Assembly: GCA_028023455.1 (NCBI GenBank)
Contig: JAQFVV010000021.1
Span: 3,121,351-3,185,350 of the forward strand
Length of the DNA: 64,000 nt
Direction: 5' to 3'
Source: Epiperipatus broadwayi
Lineage: Eukaryota > Onychophora > Udeonychophora > Euonychophora > Peripatidae
Made by a program: the position numbers and the translations under genes. Of the stretch, positions 1 through 12,164 are shown one piece after another; position 1 is the first letter of the stretch; each line of letters begins with the position of its first letter. Below the pieces are notes generated by a model, which searched no databases, had not been told where the DNA came from, and was given only the letters and a program-made list of their open reading frames with translations.

Positions 1-3000
1 AAAAAATGAATTCACAACGAATATTGAAAAGACTATAATTTATTACTAACACAGAACTAAACAAAATATACAAATTAATTAGATAGTATCACCTTGATAC
101 TAAACATAAATCATCACCTTAATCTGTCTACTATTCGGGTACAAATTAAAATTATAAATTAATACATGTTGAAGGTCACGCTATTGCACTGGATTAACTT
201 GCTGGAGCATGAATCTGATTTAGCAACACTCATCTGTAAATTTAGTATTTTATCAATCTTTTACCTTGAGTTATTGACTAACTATTTATTTTATTTTATT
301 TATTCTTATTAGGATATGAAATACGCAAAAATAATTACATATGATTTGTGTACTTTAATACAATGGGTTCAATGCAGTCCTTTTAAAATATGAACTCTAT
401 TACCAATAAAGTTAACTAAGTTATAGTTTATAATTAAATAACTTATTACTAGTTATGGGTCATTGATCAGAAGTCCCACTCACCATTTCATGCTTAACCT
501 AATGTCCACCTACATTATGATAAATATTTTAATTATAAATGGTTTAATGCACGCTAAGAATATTTCTTAACTCTTAATTAATACTAAATCTTGTGTTCAA
601 ATATTCCCTCAATAAATAAGCGTTCTAAAATACGCACTATTTTTTTTTTAATTAATTTTCTTCATTGGTTTGCTTGTGAACTACCAGCAATGCTTGGTAG
701 CACAATACAGATATTTATCTCAATTACTAAGGCACTAAATTACTAGTGATACTAAAGTGCACCTTGAGGAACTAACACATCAAAATATTTACCCTTGCCC
801 CTAACTTTTAAAAGAGCACAATAATCAACACTTTCTATGTTGGAACTATCTTTAACTTCACACGAGGAATGCAGAATAATAACTAATGTCTGCAGAGTAA
901 ATTACTACACTGAAGTATTAGGTGGTTTCTTGCCTATTAATCAGGCATAAAACACATAGGTGTGGAATCTATATCTTCCTACCTAAAGAAACGAACATGC
1001 ACCAAGTATAATCCTCTTTTGGGATTTAAAATACCTTAAGTATACTAAATATGAGAATCGATCACATGGACTATCAAACATACCATCACATTATATCAAA
1101 AACTATTCCTCTCATGGAAAAATAAAGTATTTTGGGGAGATCATTTTCATCCCACAAAATAAAATACATTATAAATATTAAAATATGGTGATATTAAGCA
1201 TATACCAACTCTACACTTAGGTAAGATAGCAAAACACACTAATAATAATACACCTATATTAAAATGTATACTTCAATCAATATCTGAAACCAATGGACAT
1301 GACAGCAGAAAAGTATAATAATTTTAATTTTAATGAAGGAATATTCAAAAGCAATGGGTAGCATACCAGCTTAAACTAAATAAAGTGGATGTGCTATTAA
1401 AGAATAACTGTTACTAAATTACTTAATTAATATAATATAAATTCTGTTGACACTTTAAACAAGAAATATCTTGTTATAGTCTTTTTCTTTTTAGAGTTAC
1501 TTCTGATAAATTTAAATATGGTTTTACTCATTAAAATAAATATAAAACATTTTTTCTTAAATCCTCACATGCAAAGTTCGTATCTCCAGTTGCATGTAAT
1601 AAATCAGATATATTTCATAGATATTACTTCACATTAAATACAAACTTAACCCAGAGTAATGATAGTAAGACATATACTTATCATTACAGGATCATTAAAA
1701 TATTACGTGACAGATATAAATCCTAACGAACATTGATATTATAACGCAAAATAAAAATTTTACCAATTAGTTTTTCTTTTAAAAAAAAAAAATTAAATAA
1801 ATAAATACACATTATCTCATTAGCAGAACTATTTCTCTGCTGAGCTGTCCATCTAGGTAAAGAGTTTCCATCCTGTTACATTTTTCAAAACATTGAAAGT
1901 AATAAACGCATTTTTCTTTTTCAATGAAAAGTTTTCTTTTCTCTGGCCCTTATAATAATAAACATTAAAAAAAAATAGTAAAACGAAGCTTAATTCCCAA
2001 TTGGATTATAGTGATAAAAATTTGGATCCTAATGAAAACTAATATCACATTGACGATAAACAAACACATAATTTGAATATTATACGTATAATTAGCTAGC
2101 TGAATATTGAAGAAAATGCGCACTTTTTTTTATAGATTACTATAATAATAATAGAAATTGAATTATTGAATGGATGAAGTTATAAGATATTCACTTTGCA
2201 TACAGTATACTATATATTGTAATTTTATTCTTAAGTCAATAAAGAAATTATTAAGCTATCTTTCATAATCTTAGCAATTTATTTTCCAAATAGTATTTTT
2301 CCTTTAAATAATGCATGTATTTAATTTTCACATTTACTTCAAGAAAGTTTTTTTTTCCTTAAAAAAAAAAAATAATGCAGATATATAGCTTATTATTATT
2401 ATGATTATTAATCTTTCTAGACAATTCTTAGTAAACAAAATATATTCCAATATATAAGATGGCCTTATTTTTAATGCAGACAATTTATTTTTTCAAAGGC
2501 GCAAAAAAAAATGTTTCTAGTTATTTTCTTAATATTCTTTTTACTTCTTTTTCTTCTATACCAAAAAAATATTAATAAAGAACAAGTCATTAGATAATTA
2601 CTTTTTACTTGGAAAATATTTGTTTTTCTTAATCTAGACAAAATAAGAATTTGATTAATATTTTTAGCTAATTTCTTCATTTTTCTTGGTTTTGTTTAAA
2701 AGATGCGATAATTATTTAATATAGAAGTTTTTAAATAGAAAGATGGCATAGAAATTCAAGATATCTTACCAAAATATTCAGCCAAACATTGTAGATAGAA
2801 CTTTCCTTAGATTATACATTTATTTCTGCAAAATTCAAAAAAAAATTGTTACCAAATTTCCGCACTGTTATATCTTTGAAATGCAGAAAGCAGACTATAT
2901 AAAAAAATGATTTGAGTATGAAATTGGTCATTCTTTTTAACTCTAGCAACCTCTACCAACAAAAACAAATCATTTGATTATAACATAAACAAAAGAAAAA

Positions 3001-3480
3001 AAACTTATTACAATCAGATAGTTTTCAGTATTATTTAAAATATATTACAAAGTAGTTTAATAATGAAAATAATAAATACATTCAAAACATCAATAATTAT
3101 ATGTGATTTTAATTACACTTAAAATTATTTTTTTCAAAATGAATTTATCAGAAGTTACTTTTCATTAGAATAAGGCGATCTTAAAATTAGAATTGATATT
3201 TATATTTTTTTTTTCTTCTATACCCATTTAAAAACCAACTACAGTTTATTGTATTTGTTTTAAATTATATTAACTTGCTCTTATAACAATATCTTACTTA
3301 GATTATTCATGTCCTTTTAAAAACATAATATTGCATTAGGGAATATATTATTTATTAACACAAACCATGTCTAGGCAAATGGTTAGCACACTTTACTAAC
3401 CAAATATTACCACTTTTATTTTATCTTTTTATTTTTTTTAAAGAATAACATTGATTTCATGCAGAATTAATGCTAAATAA
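1..3480. other. AT-rich DNA with no recognisable gene
   Basis: I see only AT-rich sequence with short A/T runs and no frame that looks like a gene. A minus-strand frame near 2471-2680 is Lys/Ile/Phe-rich and looks like chance translation of A/T runs. No repeat family used elsewhere in this annotation was recognised here. Confidence 0.6.
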
Positions 3481-3662
3481 ATCCAAGTGCCAAAAGCACT
3501 GGGTTACAATTTTTTTTTTCTAAAGTACAGACATTTTCATACCTGCACTCCAATATAATATAATTTGTGTTTGTTTGTTTTTAATGTGTTTTTATGATGG
3601 CAGCATTTTATTTGTAGTTATATGGTAGATTATTACGGTCATCTAGTTTTAATTGCTATTTA

Positions 3663-3880
3663 TAAAGAAATTCAAATTTTACTTAAGCTTTTCAATACAT
3701 TCAACTATTAGTAATAGCATACAGGTCTATATATAACATATTTTGAGTGGTATTCTCTTTTCTTTTTTGGGTATTGCTTGCATGATCAATGACAGTATCA
3801 AGCTCGGAATTGAATCTTCATCTCTTTAGATTCATGAGTACTAAATTTAAGGTGATGCTTTAATCAACTAGACTATTGAC
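3663..3880 (-). mobile_element. tRNA-derived SINE (family S), minus strand
   Basis: Read on the minus strand this begins with a tRNA-like head: an A-box-like TAGTCTAGTTGATTAAAGC near 3870 and a B-box-like AGATTCAATTCC near 3810. It continues into the same body and tail as the copies at 3881, 11008 and 24336 (a segment reading close to ACTGTCATTGATCA, then a tail with ATGCTATTACTAATAG). It lies head to head with the next SINE. The copy is diverged. Confidence 0.55.
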
Positions 3881-4105
3881 AGAATAGCGTAATTGGTTAG
3901 AGTCTCATCCCCACTTCAGTATTTTACAAATTTAAGATCCCTAGTTTGATTTAAATGCTAATATTGCCATCAGTCAGGCTATTAGCATTTGAAAGGGAGA
4001 GGAGAAAAATTAGGTGGAAACATTGTGTTGTATACTAATCTGAGTGTTATTACTAACACTTAAATGTATTTGAAAAGTTGAAGTAAATTCTATATTCTCT
4101 AGAAA
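3881..4105 (+). mobile_element. tRNA-derived SINE (family S), plus strand
   Basis: The head carries a near-consensus Pol III A box, TAGCGTAATTGG (3885-3896), and a weaker B box around 3936-3950. The tail (GTTGTATACTAATCTGAG and GTGTTATTACTAACA, then TGTATTTGAAAAGTTGAA) is shared with the copies at 11008-11190 and 24336-24538. It is non-coding and needs LINE machinery to move. Confidence 0.6.
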
Positions 4106-4805
4106 TATTGAACCATTACAACTAGATCATGGAAATAGTCCAATATATAATTATTAATATAGTATTGGTTGAGTTTAAAAATCAGTGTTGCTAATAAATT
4201 TTAAATAGCCTATTTAACACATTCTTTACCATTAATGAAGTTTGGATTACATTATATTCAAGTTATTTCTTTAAAAAAACATCAAATGTTTCATTGCTCA
4301 GCAAGGCAGTTTCAACATCCAAAATAACAGTATTAGGGCCATGATTCATGAATCTTGAACTCCATATTTGTTACTCTCCCACTGTACAAATAAATGCAGT
4401 TATTCATTTATAATTAACATACTTAATGGCTATAATTATTAGCCTCAAATCAAAAATTGCTGAGTTGACTATAAGCTGACTACTCTAAACAAAAGCTTAA
4501 CCCGAGTTGAAAGACATGGGATATGGAATTCAATACATTTATTAATATTTCCTTGACTTGATATTATTATATTCACATCAATAATGGTATGATTAATATT
4601 TAACATATTTAAATAAACATTGAATATAGTAATTTATGTTTTATAAGAAAAACACATTTTCTTTAATTAATCAATTTAATAGGGATTTTCGATAAGATAC
4701 AGTTTTAACCCTGCAGAAGTTGTACCTGATCTGATGCTTATAAATAAACGTTTTTCTTAAATATTGTTACATCATTGAAAGGATTATGAGATTGAAGTTG
4801 AATTT

Positions 4806-5050
4806 GTCAGGACATATTTCTAGATGATAAGGTAAAAAAATGAACAGCTGAAATCTTAAATTGGATTCCAAGAGATTGTAAAAGACCTAGAAAGAGACCA
4901 CATGTGAGATGGATGGATGAAATAAATACATGTGCTGGGACAATATGGAAAAGAAAAGCTAGAGATCAGAGAAGATGAATTGAACTTGGAGTTACCTTTA
5001 TCTTGCAGTGGATCAATAATGGTTGAAAATGGTAATGATATTGTTTGTGT
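4806..5050 (+). mobile_element. RTE-like LINE, 3' end fragment
   Basis: This matches the last ~230 bp of the RTE-like elements at 51526 and 53743. It encodes the C-terminal part of the reverse-transcriptase polyprotein (tail motif around WIPRDCKRPRKRPHVRWMDE) and ends near the shared 'CAGTGGATCAATAATGG' segment. It is 5'-truncated and interrupted by stops. Confidence 0.75.
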
Positions 5051-5249
5051 AGGTTCAAAGTCACAATTAGCAGTGCATTTATACATGACTAATATTAAGT
5101 CATAACATTTAAGCCATCAGTTTGGTCATAACATATGTTTCATAAGGCTTTGTGATATATAGTAGTAAATCATATCTGAGATATACAACAAACTCTGAAG
5201 TCACTATTGATGCATTTATAGAATATATATGCCTTAGCATAGCAATATT

Positions 5250-5664
5250 GATTATATCACATGATCACTATTTCTTATGCTTGCTCATAACTGTTATTAA
5301 AACAGGCAAAACTCTTCATACAGTAGTGCCACTCAGTGCAAGCCAGAGTAATCAATGGATGCCAGAAGGCTTGTGCATAAAATCCCTATCTATGTAGAGA
5401 TAAAAGGTGGCTGCTGGAGGATTGCATTAGATTCTAAGATCTAAATGCAGTGCTCTCAGATCCAAGGTTCCTCACTGATGAAAGCCACAAGCTAGAAACT
5501 AACCTGGGGATATTGGATGAGTATGCACCGCATAGGAATTTTATGTACAAGCCTTCTGGCATCCATTGATTACTCTGGTTTGCACTGAGTGGCACTTCTG
5601 TATGGAGAGTTTTGCCTGTTTTAATACGGATTATAATGACATTACAAACATTTGGTAAAGCCAA
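5250..5664 (+). mobile_element. Fold-back repeat family A with hammerhead motif
   Basis: The right half runs head (GGTGGCTGCTGGAGGATTGC at 5407), hammerhead segment (5462-5516), then a tail ending in GTTTTGCCTGTTTTAATA. The left part (5253-5390) is an inverted copy of that tail, so the element can fold back over about 130 bp. Related copies lie at 11694, 23137, 24848, 47367, 48307, 60139, 60725, 61341 and 61766. A short GATTATA flanks both ends and may be a target duplication. Non-coding. Confidence 0.7.
5462..5516 (+). ncRNA. Hammerhead ribozyme motif, family A (cleavage site damaged)
   Basis: CTGATGA lies at 5475-5481, stem II (AGC/GCT) between 5482 and 5494, and GAA at 5495-5497. Stem I flanks can pair (CCTCA with TGGGG, and CCAA at 5462 with TTGG at 5513). 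The stem III/cleavage region reads ACTAACC instead of the ACTAGTC seen at 48458-48464. The U before the cleavage nucleotide is therefore lost, and this copy is probably inactive. Confidence 0.55.
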
Positions 5665-6139
5665 CTACTGAAGATTCTGATTAATTAATACTAAAACATT
5701 TTTGGTTGTATTTTTAGCAATATCCATGTTTCCATTATTTGAAAAGAAAAATTTTATTTTTATATTTTTTATTTAATAATTTCTTGATTCAAACTGAAAA
5801 TAAATTTTAAAAATCTTGTTACGTAAATATAATAAATGCAAATTTGCAGTAATTTTAATTTGTTTACATTTCAGCTAATACTAGTAACGATTTTTTTATT
5901 TTGGATACATGTAACCAATACAGCAATATTTTTGACGGCAAACAATTTTTTTTAACTTACATTAAAATTGTTGAAAGTACTTCTATTAAATTGTGGTATA
6001 TCTTCGTTTTTAAAATATTTTTTACTGTATTAATTATTGTATTGTTTTGATTAATTATATATATTTTATTATAATTGGAATACAGACATTGATTAATAAT
6101 TTATATATATAAACAGAAAGATTAATTCTGTAAGCAATA

Positions 6140-7015
6140 TGTAATATAATATACATATAAGCAAGTAATAATAATTATGGTAAGGCAAAATAAGCATAAA
6201 ATAAATTTTTAAACTGCTAATCCAGGCTTTTAATACGAAGTATTTTTGTCAAAATATAACTGATGGGGAGTTAGCAAATAAAGAAATTCAATAATAGACA
6301 TAAATATGATAGGCTTCCCAACCCTAAGCCTTGGATTAATATGCCATATGTTGTGAACACACATTCAAAATTAACGTCAATTCTGTCTAAAGACATTAAC
6401 ATTAGATTTAGATGTTCTCTATTCCTCAAGAAACCCATTAACAACTAAAAATAAAATCAGTGACAATGACCAAGTACAGGTGATAAGTGCCTTAGATTGC
6501 CTATCTTGCAAAAGTAGATAGTACAGTGAAACACATGCTAATTTGAAATCTAGAATATCTCAGCATATCTACCTATACAACAGAGCTAAATCTCATGCCA
6601 CTTTTTAAACCCACTGCCACTAAGATCGTTTGCTTTGAAAGCAATCACAGGAAATAGAAAGTTAAGGAAGGGTAGCACATAATCAATTCTGTTAATGTGA
6701 TAAATGTTAGAGCCAATAGCATTCCCCTCAACAAACACTGGTTGTTCAATTTGGCAACATAGGTGGAGCTTCATTGATTCGCACTTACAGCTATTATACA
6801 TGCAAACATGCAGATTCATTAAAATCAATTCCCAGCTTAATTATTTCTATATGAAGATGGAAATGCTGTTACATTTTGCTAAATCTCCATCAGTCATGTT
6901 TTGACAAATATATTCCATATCAAAAGCCTGGCTTAGCAGATTAATAAATTTATTTTATTCTTATTTTGCCTTACCATAATTTTGTTGCTTACTTATTTGT
7001 ATATATGCCTAAATA
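6140..7015. mobile_element. Non-autonomous element with ~100-bp terminal inverted repeats
   Basis: The left end around 6170-6237 (ATTATGGTAAGGCAAAATAA, then a CCAGGCTTTT block) reappears inverted at 6907-6985. Similarity weakens outward to about 6140 and 7015. The 660-bp interior has no recognisable transposase, and its frames (for example 6586-6828 minus) match no family I know. It is probably a deletion derivative of a DNA transposon or a fold-back element; superfamily unknown. Confidence 0.6.
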
Positions 7016-7454
7016 CTGCGATTATTATATTTTATCTGAATTCATATATATATATACTTTTATAATTCGTCAATTATTCACACATATAAATTATGTTTAA
7101 TTTATTTTCTCTTATTTAACAACTAAGAAAAAGTTAAATGTGTTTCTATTTTGGTTTATAGTCTTCAAATAAACAAATTCTATTACTAGATGATGTGATT
7201 TCAGTTTGCCAATCCAGTTCTTAATTGGTTGCTCATTAGGCTACTTCATACTTCAGTTCCAAAAAAAAAAATATTTCTAACTTTAAGTTCATAAAAAATC
7301 TTCTAGTTGTTAAATATATTATTTATGAGAGAGGCGTGCTTACTTGTGAAAATATTTAAAAAGTTTTTAATTTCAATTTCAAATACATAATTATAAAGCA
7401 CTGATAACTGAAATACAGGCTTATTATATACCTGTATCTATATATGTAATATAT

Positions 7455-7720
7455 AGGGTATATGAGCACAGACTTTCACACGACCCACCAGTCACCACTC
7501 TATCTCATATATACACTTGAACACATATATGTTGAAAAGATAAATAATCATCCATATACACATTTCATGCTAAACCAGCAATCATCAGTTGGTCCAGATT
7601 ATCATCTCTACTCATATATGCAATAAGTGCTCAGATATATATTAAGATAGCCAATCTTCACACTTTTATAGACAGGCTTCAATCCACTCCACACTTCAAC
7701 TCTTCAACGGTCCATGATTT
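7455..7720 (-). mobile_element. Hammerhead-bearing repeat family G, minus-strand copy
   Basis: The reverse complement matches the family G body at 63500-63940: GCCTGTC, a GATTGGCTATCTTAAT block, then the hammerhead segment and a tail ending in an AGTCTGTGCTCATAT tRNA-like segment. It forms the left arm of a large palindrome with 7737-7914. The outermost part (7461-7535) pairs with 8676-8745, across a later insertion. Confidence 0.6.
7551..7595 (-). ncRNA. Hammerhead ribozyme motif, family G
   Basis: On the minus strand CTGATGA is at 7588-7582, preceded by ACCAA and followed by a stem II of TGCT/AGCA (loop GGTT). GAA is at 7566-7564, then an AT-rich short stem III and TGG. Stem I pairing is weaker than in the 63784 copy (ATGG instead of TTGG). 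All invariant core positions are present. Activity is untested. Confidence 0.5.
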
Positions 7721-7736
7721 TCAATTGGATGGATGG

Positions 7737-7914
7737 TTGAAGAGTTGAAGTGTGGAATGGATTGAAGCCTGTCCATTAATATTTGAAGATTGGCTATCTT
7801 AATATATATCTGAGCACTTATTGCATATATGAGTAGAGATTATTGCTCGTTTAGCATGAAATACGTATATTGGTGATTATTTATCTTTTCAACATATATG
7901 TGTTCAAGTGTATT
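7737..7914 (+). mobile_element. Family G repeat, plus-strand arm of palindrome
   Basis: This is inverted relative to 7513-7713 and nearly identical over the stretch from GTTGAAGAGTTGAAGTGTGG onward. The segment corresponding to the ribozyme's CTGATGA box is deleted (GATTATTGCTCGTTTAGCAT at about 7837-7856), so no hammerhead remains here. It is interrupted at 7914 by the insertion described next and resumes at 8676. Confidence 0.6.
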
Positions 7915-8675
7915 AATGCAGTGCAGTACATAGAGTGTACCAATAGTTCAAACAAGCTCTTAATTAATAAGTGTGGTATGAGAAAAGATTTAAAATCTCT
8001 ATCCAGAACACTCATCTCCAGACAAACTGGTTTCGAGCTTATGGCTCATGTCAATGGAAAGCTAGAATATTCGGACATTAGATCTAAAATATCAAATCAA
8101 AACCCAGCACTTATTTCATACGTATATTTAAGTAGAAACTCTGAAATTTTCGGACATGAAAATGTCTTTAAATCCAGGTATCTAATTTAAATAGCTATAT
8201 GGGACTGAACTAAATTCAGATCTACCATATTTTAATAGCCTCAGCATAGCCAAAGCCTTAAAGGTAAAATTATAATAATCAAAAAAAGCATGTCATATAT
8301 AACGTGATATTACTTTTATAAGCTTGTATTTACAAAAATGCAATACAGATAGCTGGATTTAAAGACATTTTCATGTCCTAAAATTTCAGTTTCTATTTAA
8401 ATATCTGTATGAAATAAGTGCTGGGTTTTGAGTTGATATTTTAGATCCAGTGTCCGAATACTCTAGCTCTCCACTGACGTGAGCTATAAGCTTAAAACCA
8501 GTTGGTCTGGAGATGAGAGTGTTCTGGATAGAGATTTTAAATATTTTCTCATACCGCACTTATTAATTAAGAGATTGTTTGAGCTATTGGTACGCTCTCG
8601 GTATAACATTTTTGTAAATACAAGCTTATAAAAGTAATGTCACATTATATATAACTTGCTTTTTTTTATTATTAT
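7915..8675. mobile_element. Fold-back repeat family B inserted in family G
   Basis: Two inverted family B arms (about 7925-8190 and 8347-8605) flank a short middle. The insertion is bounded by a 9-bp repeat, AAGTGTATT (7906-7914 and 8676-8684), which looks like a target-site duplication. The flanking family G sequence is continuous when the insert is removed. A 106-codon frame at 7870-8190 has no recognisable product and simply crosses the junction. Both arms hold decayed hammerhead cores (around 8020-8070 and 8475-8505). Confidence 0.65.
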
Positions 8676-8760
8676 AAGTGTATTCGTGATATGAGATAGA
8701 GTAGTGAGTGGTGGATCGTATGAAAGTCTGTGCTCATATACTGATGTATAATCTAGTTTT
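8676..8760 (+). repeat. Family G tail, resumed after insertion
   Basis: ATATGAGATAGAGTAGTGAG at 8690 is the inverted partner of 7465-7510. The same tRNA-like tail occurs at 18164-18225. It completes the right arm of the family G palindrome. Confidence 0.55.
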
Positions 8761-9059
8761 TTCTTTACAAACGAGGGAATTACCTAAAAATGGTTCCACA
8801 TTCCATTTTTGGTATGATTTCACTTTGACTATGCAGCTCTTGATTGGTTGCTTGCTTTATATTCAAAATTTAAAAAATATATGGAAAATTATATAAAATT
8901 TTCAATATTTGCATATATATATACATCAACACCATCATTATATATGTTATATATACATGCATGTTTGCATCTGCGTATATTTGCGGAAGCACTATATTCG
9001 GGTTATTCATAAATAACTGCATTGATCATTATTGCCACCTCGTTAAAATTTTTAGTAGC

Positions 9060-9580
9060 ACCACTTTAAAATTTTGAACGGTATGACAAAATCAATGGAA
9101 TTGTGATAAACACTTTAACCAAATCAATACTAAAACGTTTGATGTTGGGGGAAAAAATTAAAGGATTTCCTAAATAAACAACGATTCTCAAGCGAAAGTT
9201 GATTTGAATTGTTTGTTTTAAAGTGAAATTTCAAACTACTTTAGAATACAGAATCAAACAAATCAAATATTTAAAAATATTTTATTGATTGTTTTATACA
9301 ATCTTATCTAAGATTCCCAATGATTTTTAGTATATTTGTGAAAAATTTATATATTATATATGCATATGTCCACATACATTCATACTGCCTTCATGTAAAC
9401 TCATCTGATATTTCAGTTAAGAATTATCAGGCGACTGAGAAGAAAGACCATGACATTTCTTAATTTTAAATTCGGAAATAAAAAATCAAAATCACTACGC
9501 TTGCTAATGCATATTGGTGAGCAGCCATCCATGTTCGCATACTCTATGAATAATCAGATCGTAATAATAGCTGTAATGAC
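9060..9580. other. AT-rich interval, nothing recognised
   Basis: Only AT-rich sequence is seen. A 74-codon frame starting at 9450 runs into an RTE fragment and is not a credible gene. Confidence 0.5.
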
Positions 9581-9624
9581 AAGAACGTATGGAGTGGACA
9601 TTAGAAAATTGCCCTGCTTGGTTT

Positions 9625-9805
9625 CTTTTAGGCCTTCAAGAGATTTAAAAGACCTAGGAAAAGACCAAATGTGATGTGGATGGATGAAATAAGGGAATAG
9701 CTGAAGTAATGTAGAAAAATGAGGCTAGAGACTGGAAAAGATTGACAAAATTTGGAGAGACTTTTATTCTGCAGTGGATAAATAATGTTTGTTGATGATA
9801 TGTTT
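9625..9805 (+). mobile_element. RTE-like LINE, 3' end fragment
   Basis: The sequence parallels 53950-54120 (AAAAGACCTAGGAAAAGACC, then GATGGATGAAATAAG and CTGCAGTGGATAAATAATG), with stops and small indels. It is preceded by a 45-bp segment (9588-9630) that recurs beside another RTE copy at 26046. Confidence 0.7.
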
Positions 9806-9809
9806 AATC

Positions 9810-10990
9810 TTCAGTCAGCTACTTCAGGTAGAGAATTTTTTAATAAAAATTTTTTTTTTTCAGATTTATCAAATACATTTTGAAAGATTAAGTTGTCAGA
9901 TCAACTTTGTCTGCTTAAAATCATACTGAAGTCTTTACACAAATATGTGTTGCAACAAAATGGTATCATTTGATCACTGAAAGAGATATAGTATCCCTAT
10001 TAATATTCTTTATATATCATCATCAAAAATCATAAGCTCAATGTCTGTCTCTTCACCAACTTTTTCTAATTCTATGTGTTCTCATAAGAAAGCTGAAGTA
10101 TTGTAAATTAGTTTGCTACTAATTCTTATATTGTGTTTAAACCTTGTTTTATATCAAACATAAAATGTTTTAGTTATAAATTAACATTTCTTTGACAAAG
10201 CTGGATAAACAATATCACTTCCTTTTTATAACTTTCTTTTTTCTCAAAGTTCCTCAATGCTGGGAAGATCCTCAACCTAAATATTCTTGTATTTTACTTT
10301 TCTATATACTTCTGTGTATATCATCTGGTTTGATTATAGGATTCTTCCCCTGTTGCTCATTGAATGTTTTTTCTATTATTTTCTTGTCGTCCCCCCTTCC
10401 ATGGGAATGTGTTTTTATCAATTTTTTTTAGCATAACCATAAAATTCTAGACTTCTTTCTTCGATGACTGTTATTATATATGTTTTCATTCAAATTATTT
10501 CTCTGGTTGTTCTTTTCTTCTGTTTTAATTTGCTCACTGATTTCCAATAATCTATTCCTGTTGACAATCCCTGTTCACCTAGTTTTCTTGTCATCCATAT
10601 ATTTTAATCTATGCAGTAGAATATGCTCTATCAGAGTATTATAATTTTTTTTAATTTTTATCAAAATAATATTCCATAAAACACAGGTGAGAATCTCTAA
10701 TGCCAACTTAATTTACCAATTTTTCTTCAGATATCTTTTTTTGATGAGTATTATTTCAGCAATTGTCTCCAAATATCGGAAATTGTCCAAGAGCATGATT
10801 TTCTTTTCCATCAGCACATTATTTACTTCTGTCATATACTCTGTTTTTTAAATGAATATTTAATCTTCACATATTCTATTCCTTATAAGTTTTCTCCTAA
10901 TAAGTATATAATATTCTATAACTTTCTTAAATAAACTTTATGATTTACTTTTTTGTAATTTTTTTTTATTTGTTAAGCAATTACCTATAA
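9810..10990. other. AT-rich interval, nothing recognised
   Basis: T-rich on the plus strand. An open frame at 10192-10431 is Phe/Leu/Ile-rich and looks like low-complexity translation. No repeat or RNA gene was recognised. Confidence 0.5.
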
Positions 10991-11007
10991 CTTTCTGTAT
11001 ATTCTTA

Positions 11008-11190
11008 TGTCAGGAGTCATATGTAAAGGTTCTGGATTCGATTCCTATGCTAGTACTGTCATTGATCAGGCTAGCCACACCTGAAGAAGGGAGAATAATA
11101 ATAGACTCAAAACATAGTGTTATATACTAACCTGTGTGCTATTACCAACAGTAGAATGTATCTGACAAGGTTAAATAAAGTTCAATTTTT
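11008..11190 (+). mobile_element. tRNA-derived SINE (family S)
   Basis: The B box is clear (GGTTCTGGATTCGATTCC, 11028-11045). The body continues ACTGTCATTGATCAGGCTAG and ends GTGCTATTACCAACAG with a TGTATCTGACAAGGTTAAAT tail, as in the copies at 3881 and 24336. The A-box half is poorly preserved. Confidence 0.6.
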
Positions 11191-11693
11191 CTCAATTCAC
11201 TATTGGATGACAGAAATAGATCAACATATAATTATTATTAAAATACCATCACCACAAACTTCTACATAGAATCCTTTTCATACTGAATACTTTGTCAGTT
11301 CTTACATTTCACATCCACATCACAGTAGCATTTCTTTGTTTAGGGTTATAGTAAAATGGTAATAGCTTTACAGCTACATTATAAAATAATTGTGTTTTTT
11401 TTCACATTATCAGATTCAAAGGTAATTTTTTTTAATGTTTCAAGCAGAAGTGATATATGTATCACTGATTAAAGATGGAAATTTATTTTTAACTTTACAC
11501 TGTAAAAAATGACAGATGATGATGATAAGAATTGTAAACTAATATATTGAAATGTTTTTAGAATAAACATTGAACCTTTTGTGCTATAATAATGTTTCAT
11601 ATTAGGATTAGAAGTTTCGTTAATGTCTGTAGACATATTCAAATAAAATTGTCTGAGCAATATCTGAATACCATTTTATATCATGAAATTTTA

Positions 11694-11905
11694 TTTGTAA
11701 AACAGTAGCAACTTTTTTATACAATAGTGCCACCTATTAGAAGCCATAGTAATCAATTGTTGCTAGGAGGTTTATGCATCAAAATCCATATCTAGTCTCT
11801 ACTCATCCAATATCCCCAGATTAATTTCTAGGTTATGGCCTTAGTGATGATTCTGGGATCCAAGAGCAATGCACCTTTCCAGCAGCCACCTTTTTTTCAG
11901 TTAAC
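11694..11905 (-). mobile_element. Family A repeat, decayed copy
   Basis: On the minus strand this reads head (GGTGGCTGCTGG), hammerhead region (about 11850-11807), then tail to AAAGTTGCTACTGTTTTAC. The ribozyme core is degraded: CACTAAGG replaces CACTGATGA, although GAAA and the CTGGGGATATTGG segment remain. No inverted tail copy is seen. Confidence 0.55.
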
Positions 11906-12164
11906 TTTAAAGCTATGTCCCATACTAAAAATACAATAATGTTTTGATTTGGAACTAATTTGCTTGTACATTCATACAGATGTGAATCCACTTCAATATC
12001 TATACATTTTGGTATCTTTGTGTTTTTAATAACCATAGTCATCAACATTGGTTTAAAATTTTATTTGCTTATGCAGTATGTTGTATGCATATAATAATAT
12101 TATGACTTTGGTATATATATTTGCATATTAAGTGTGATAATACTCAAAGCTAAATGGGTTTGTA

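Noticed and set aside
5434-5664. Minus-strand frame with a peptide (SANQSNQWMPEGLYIK) also encoded at 5152, 23198 and 61747
   Set aside because: The repeated peptide looks like a protein family, but it is the translation of the family A tail in whichever frame is open; copies are in different frames and non-coding.
6241-6904. GIY-YIG or transposase coding region inside the inverted-repeat element
   Set aside because: Six-frame reading gave no recognisable motif; apparent matches were too weak.
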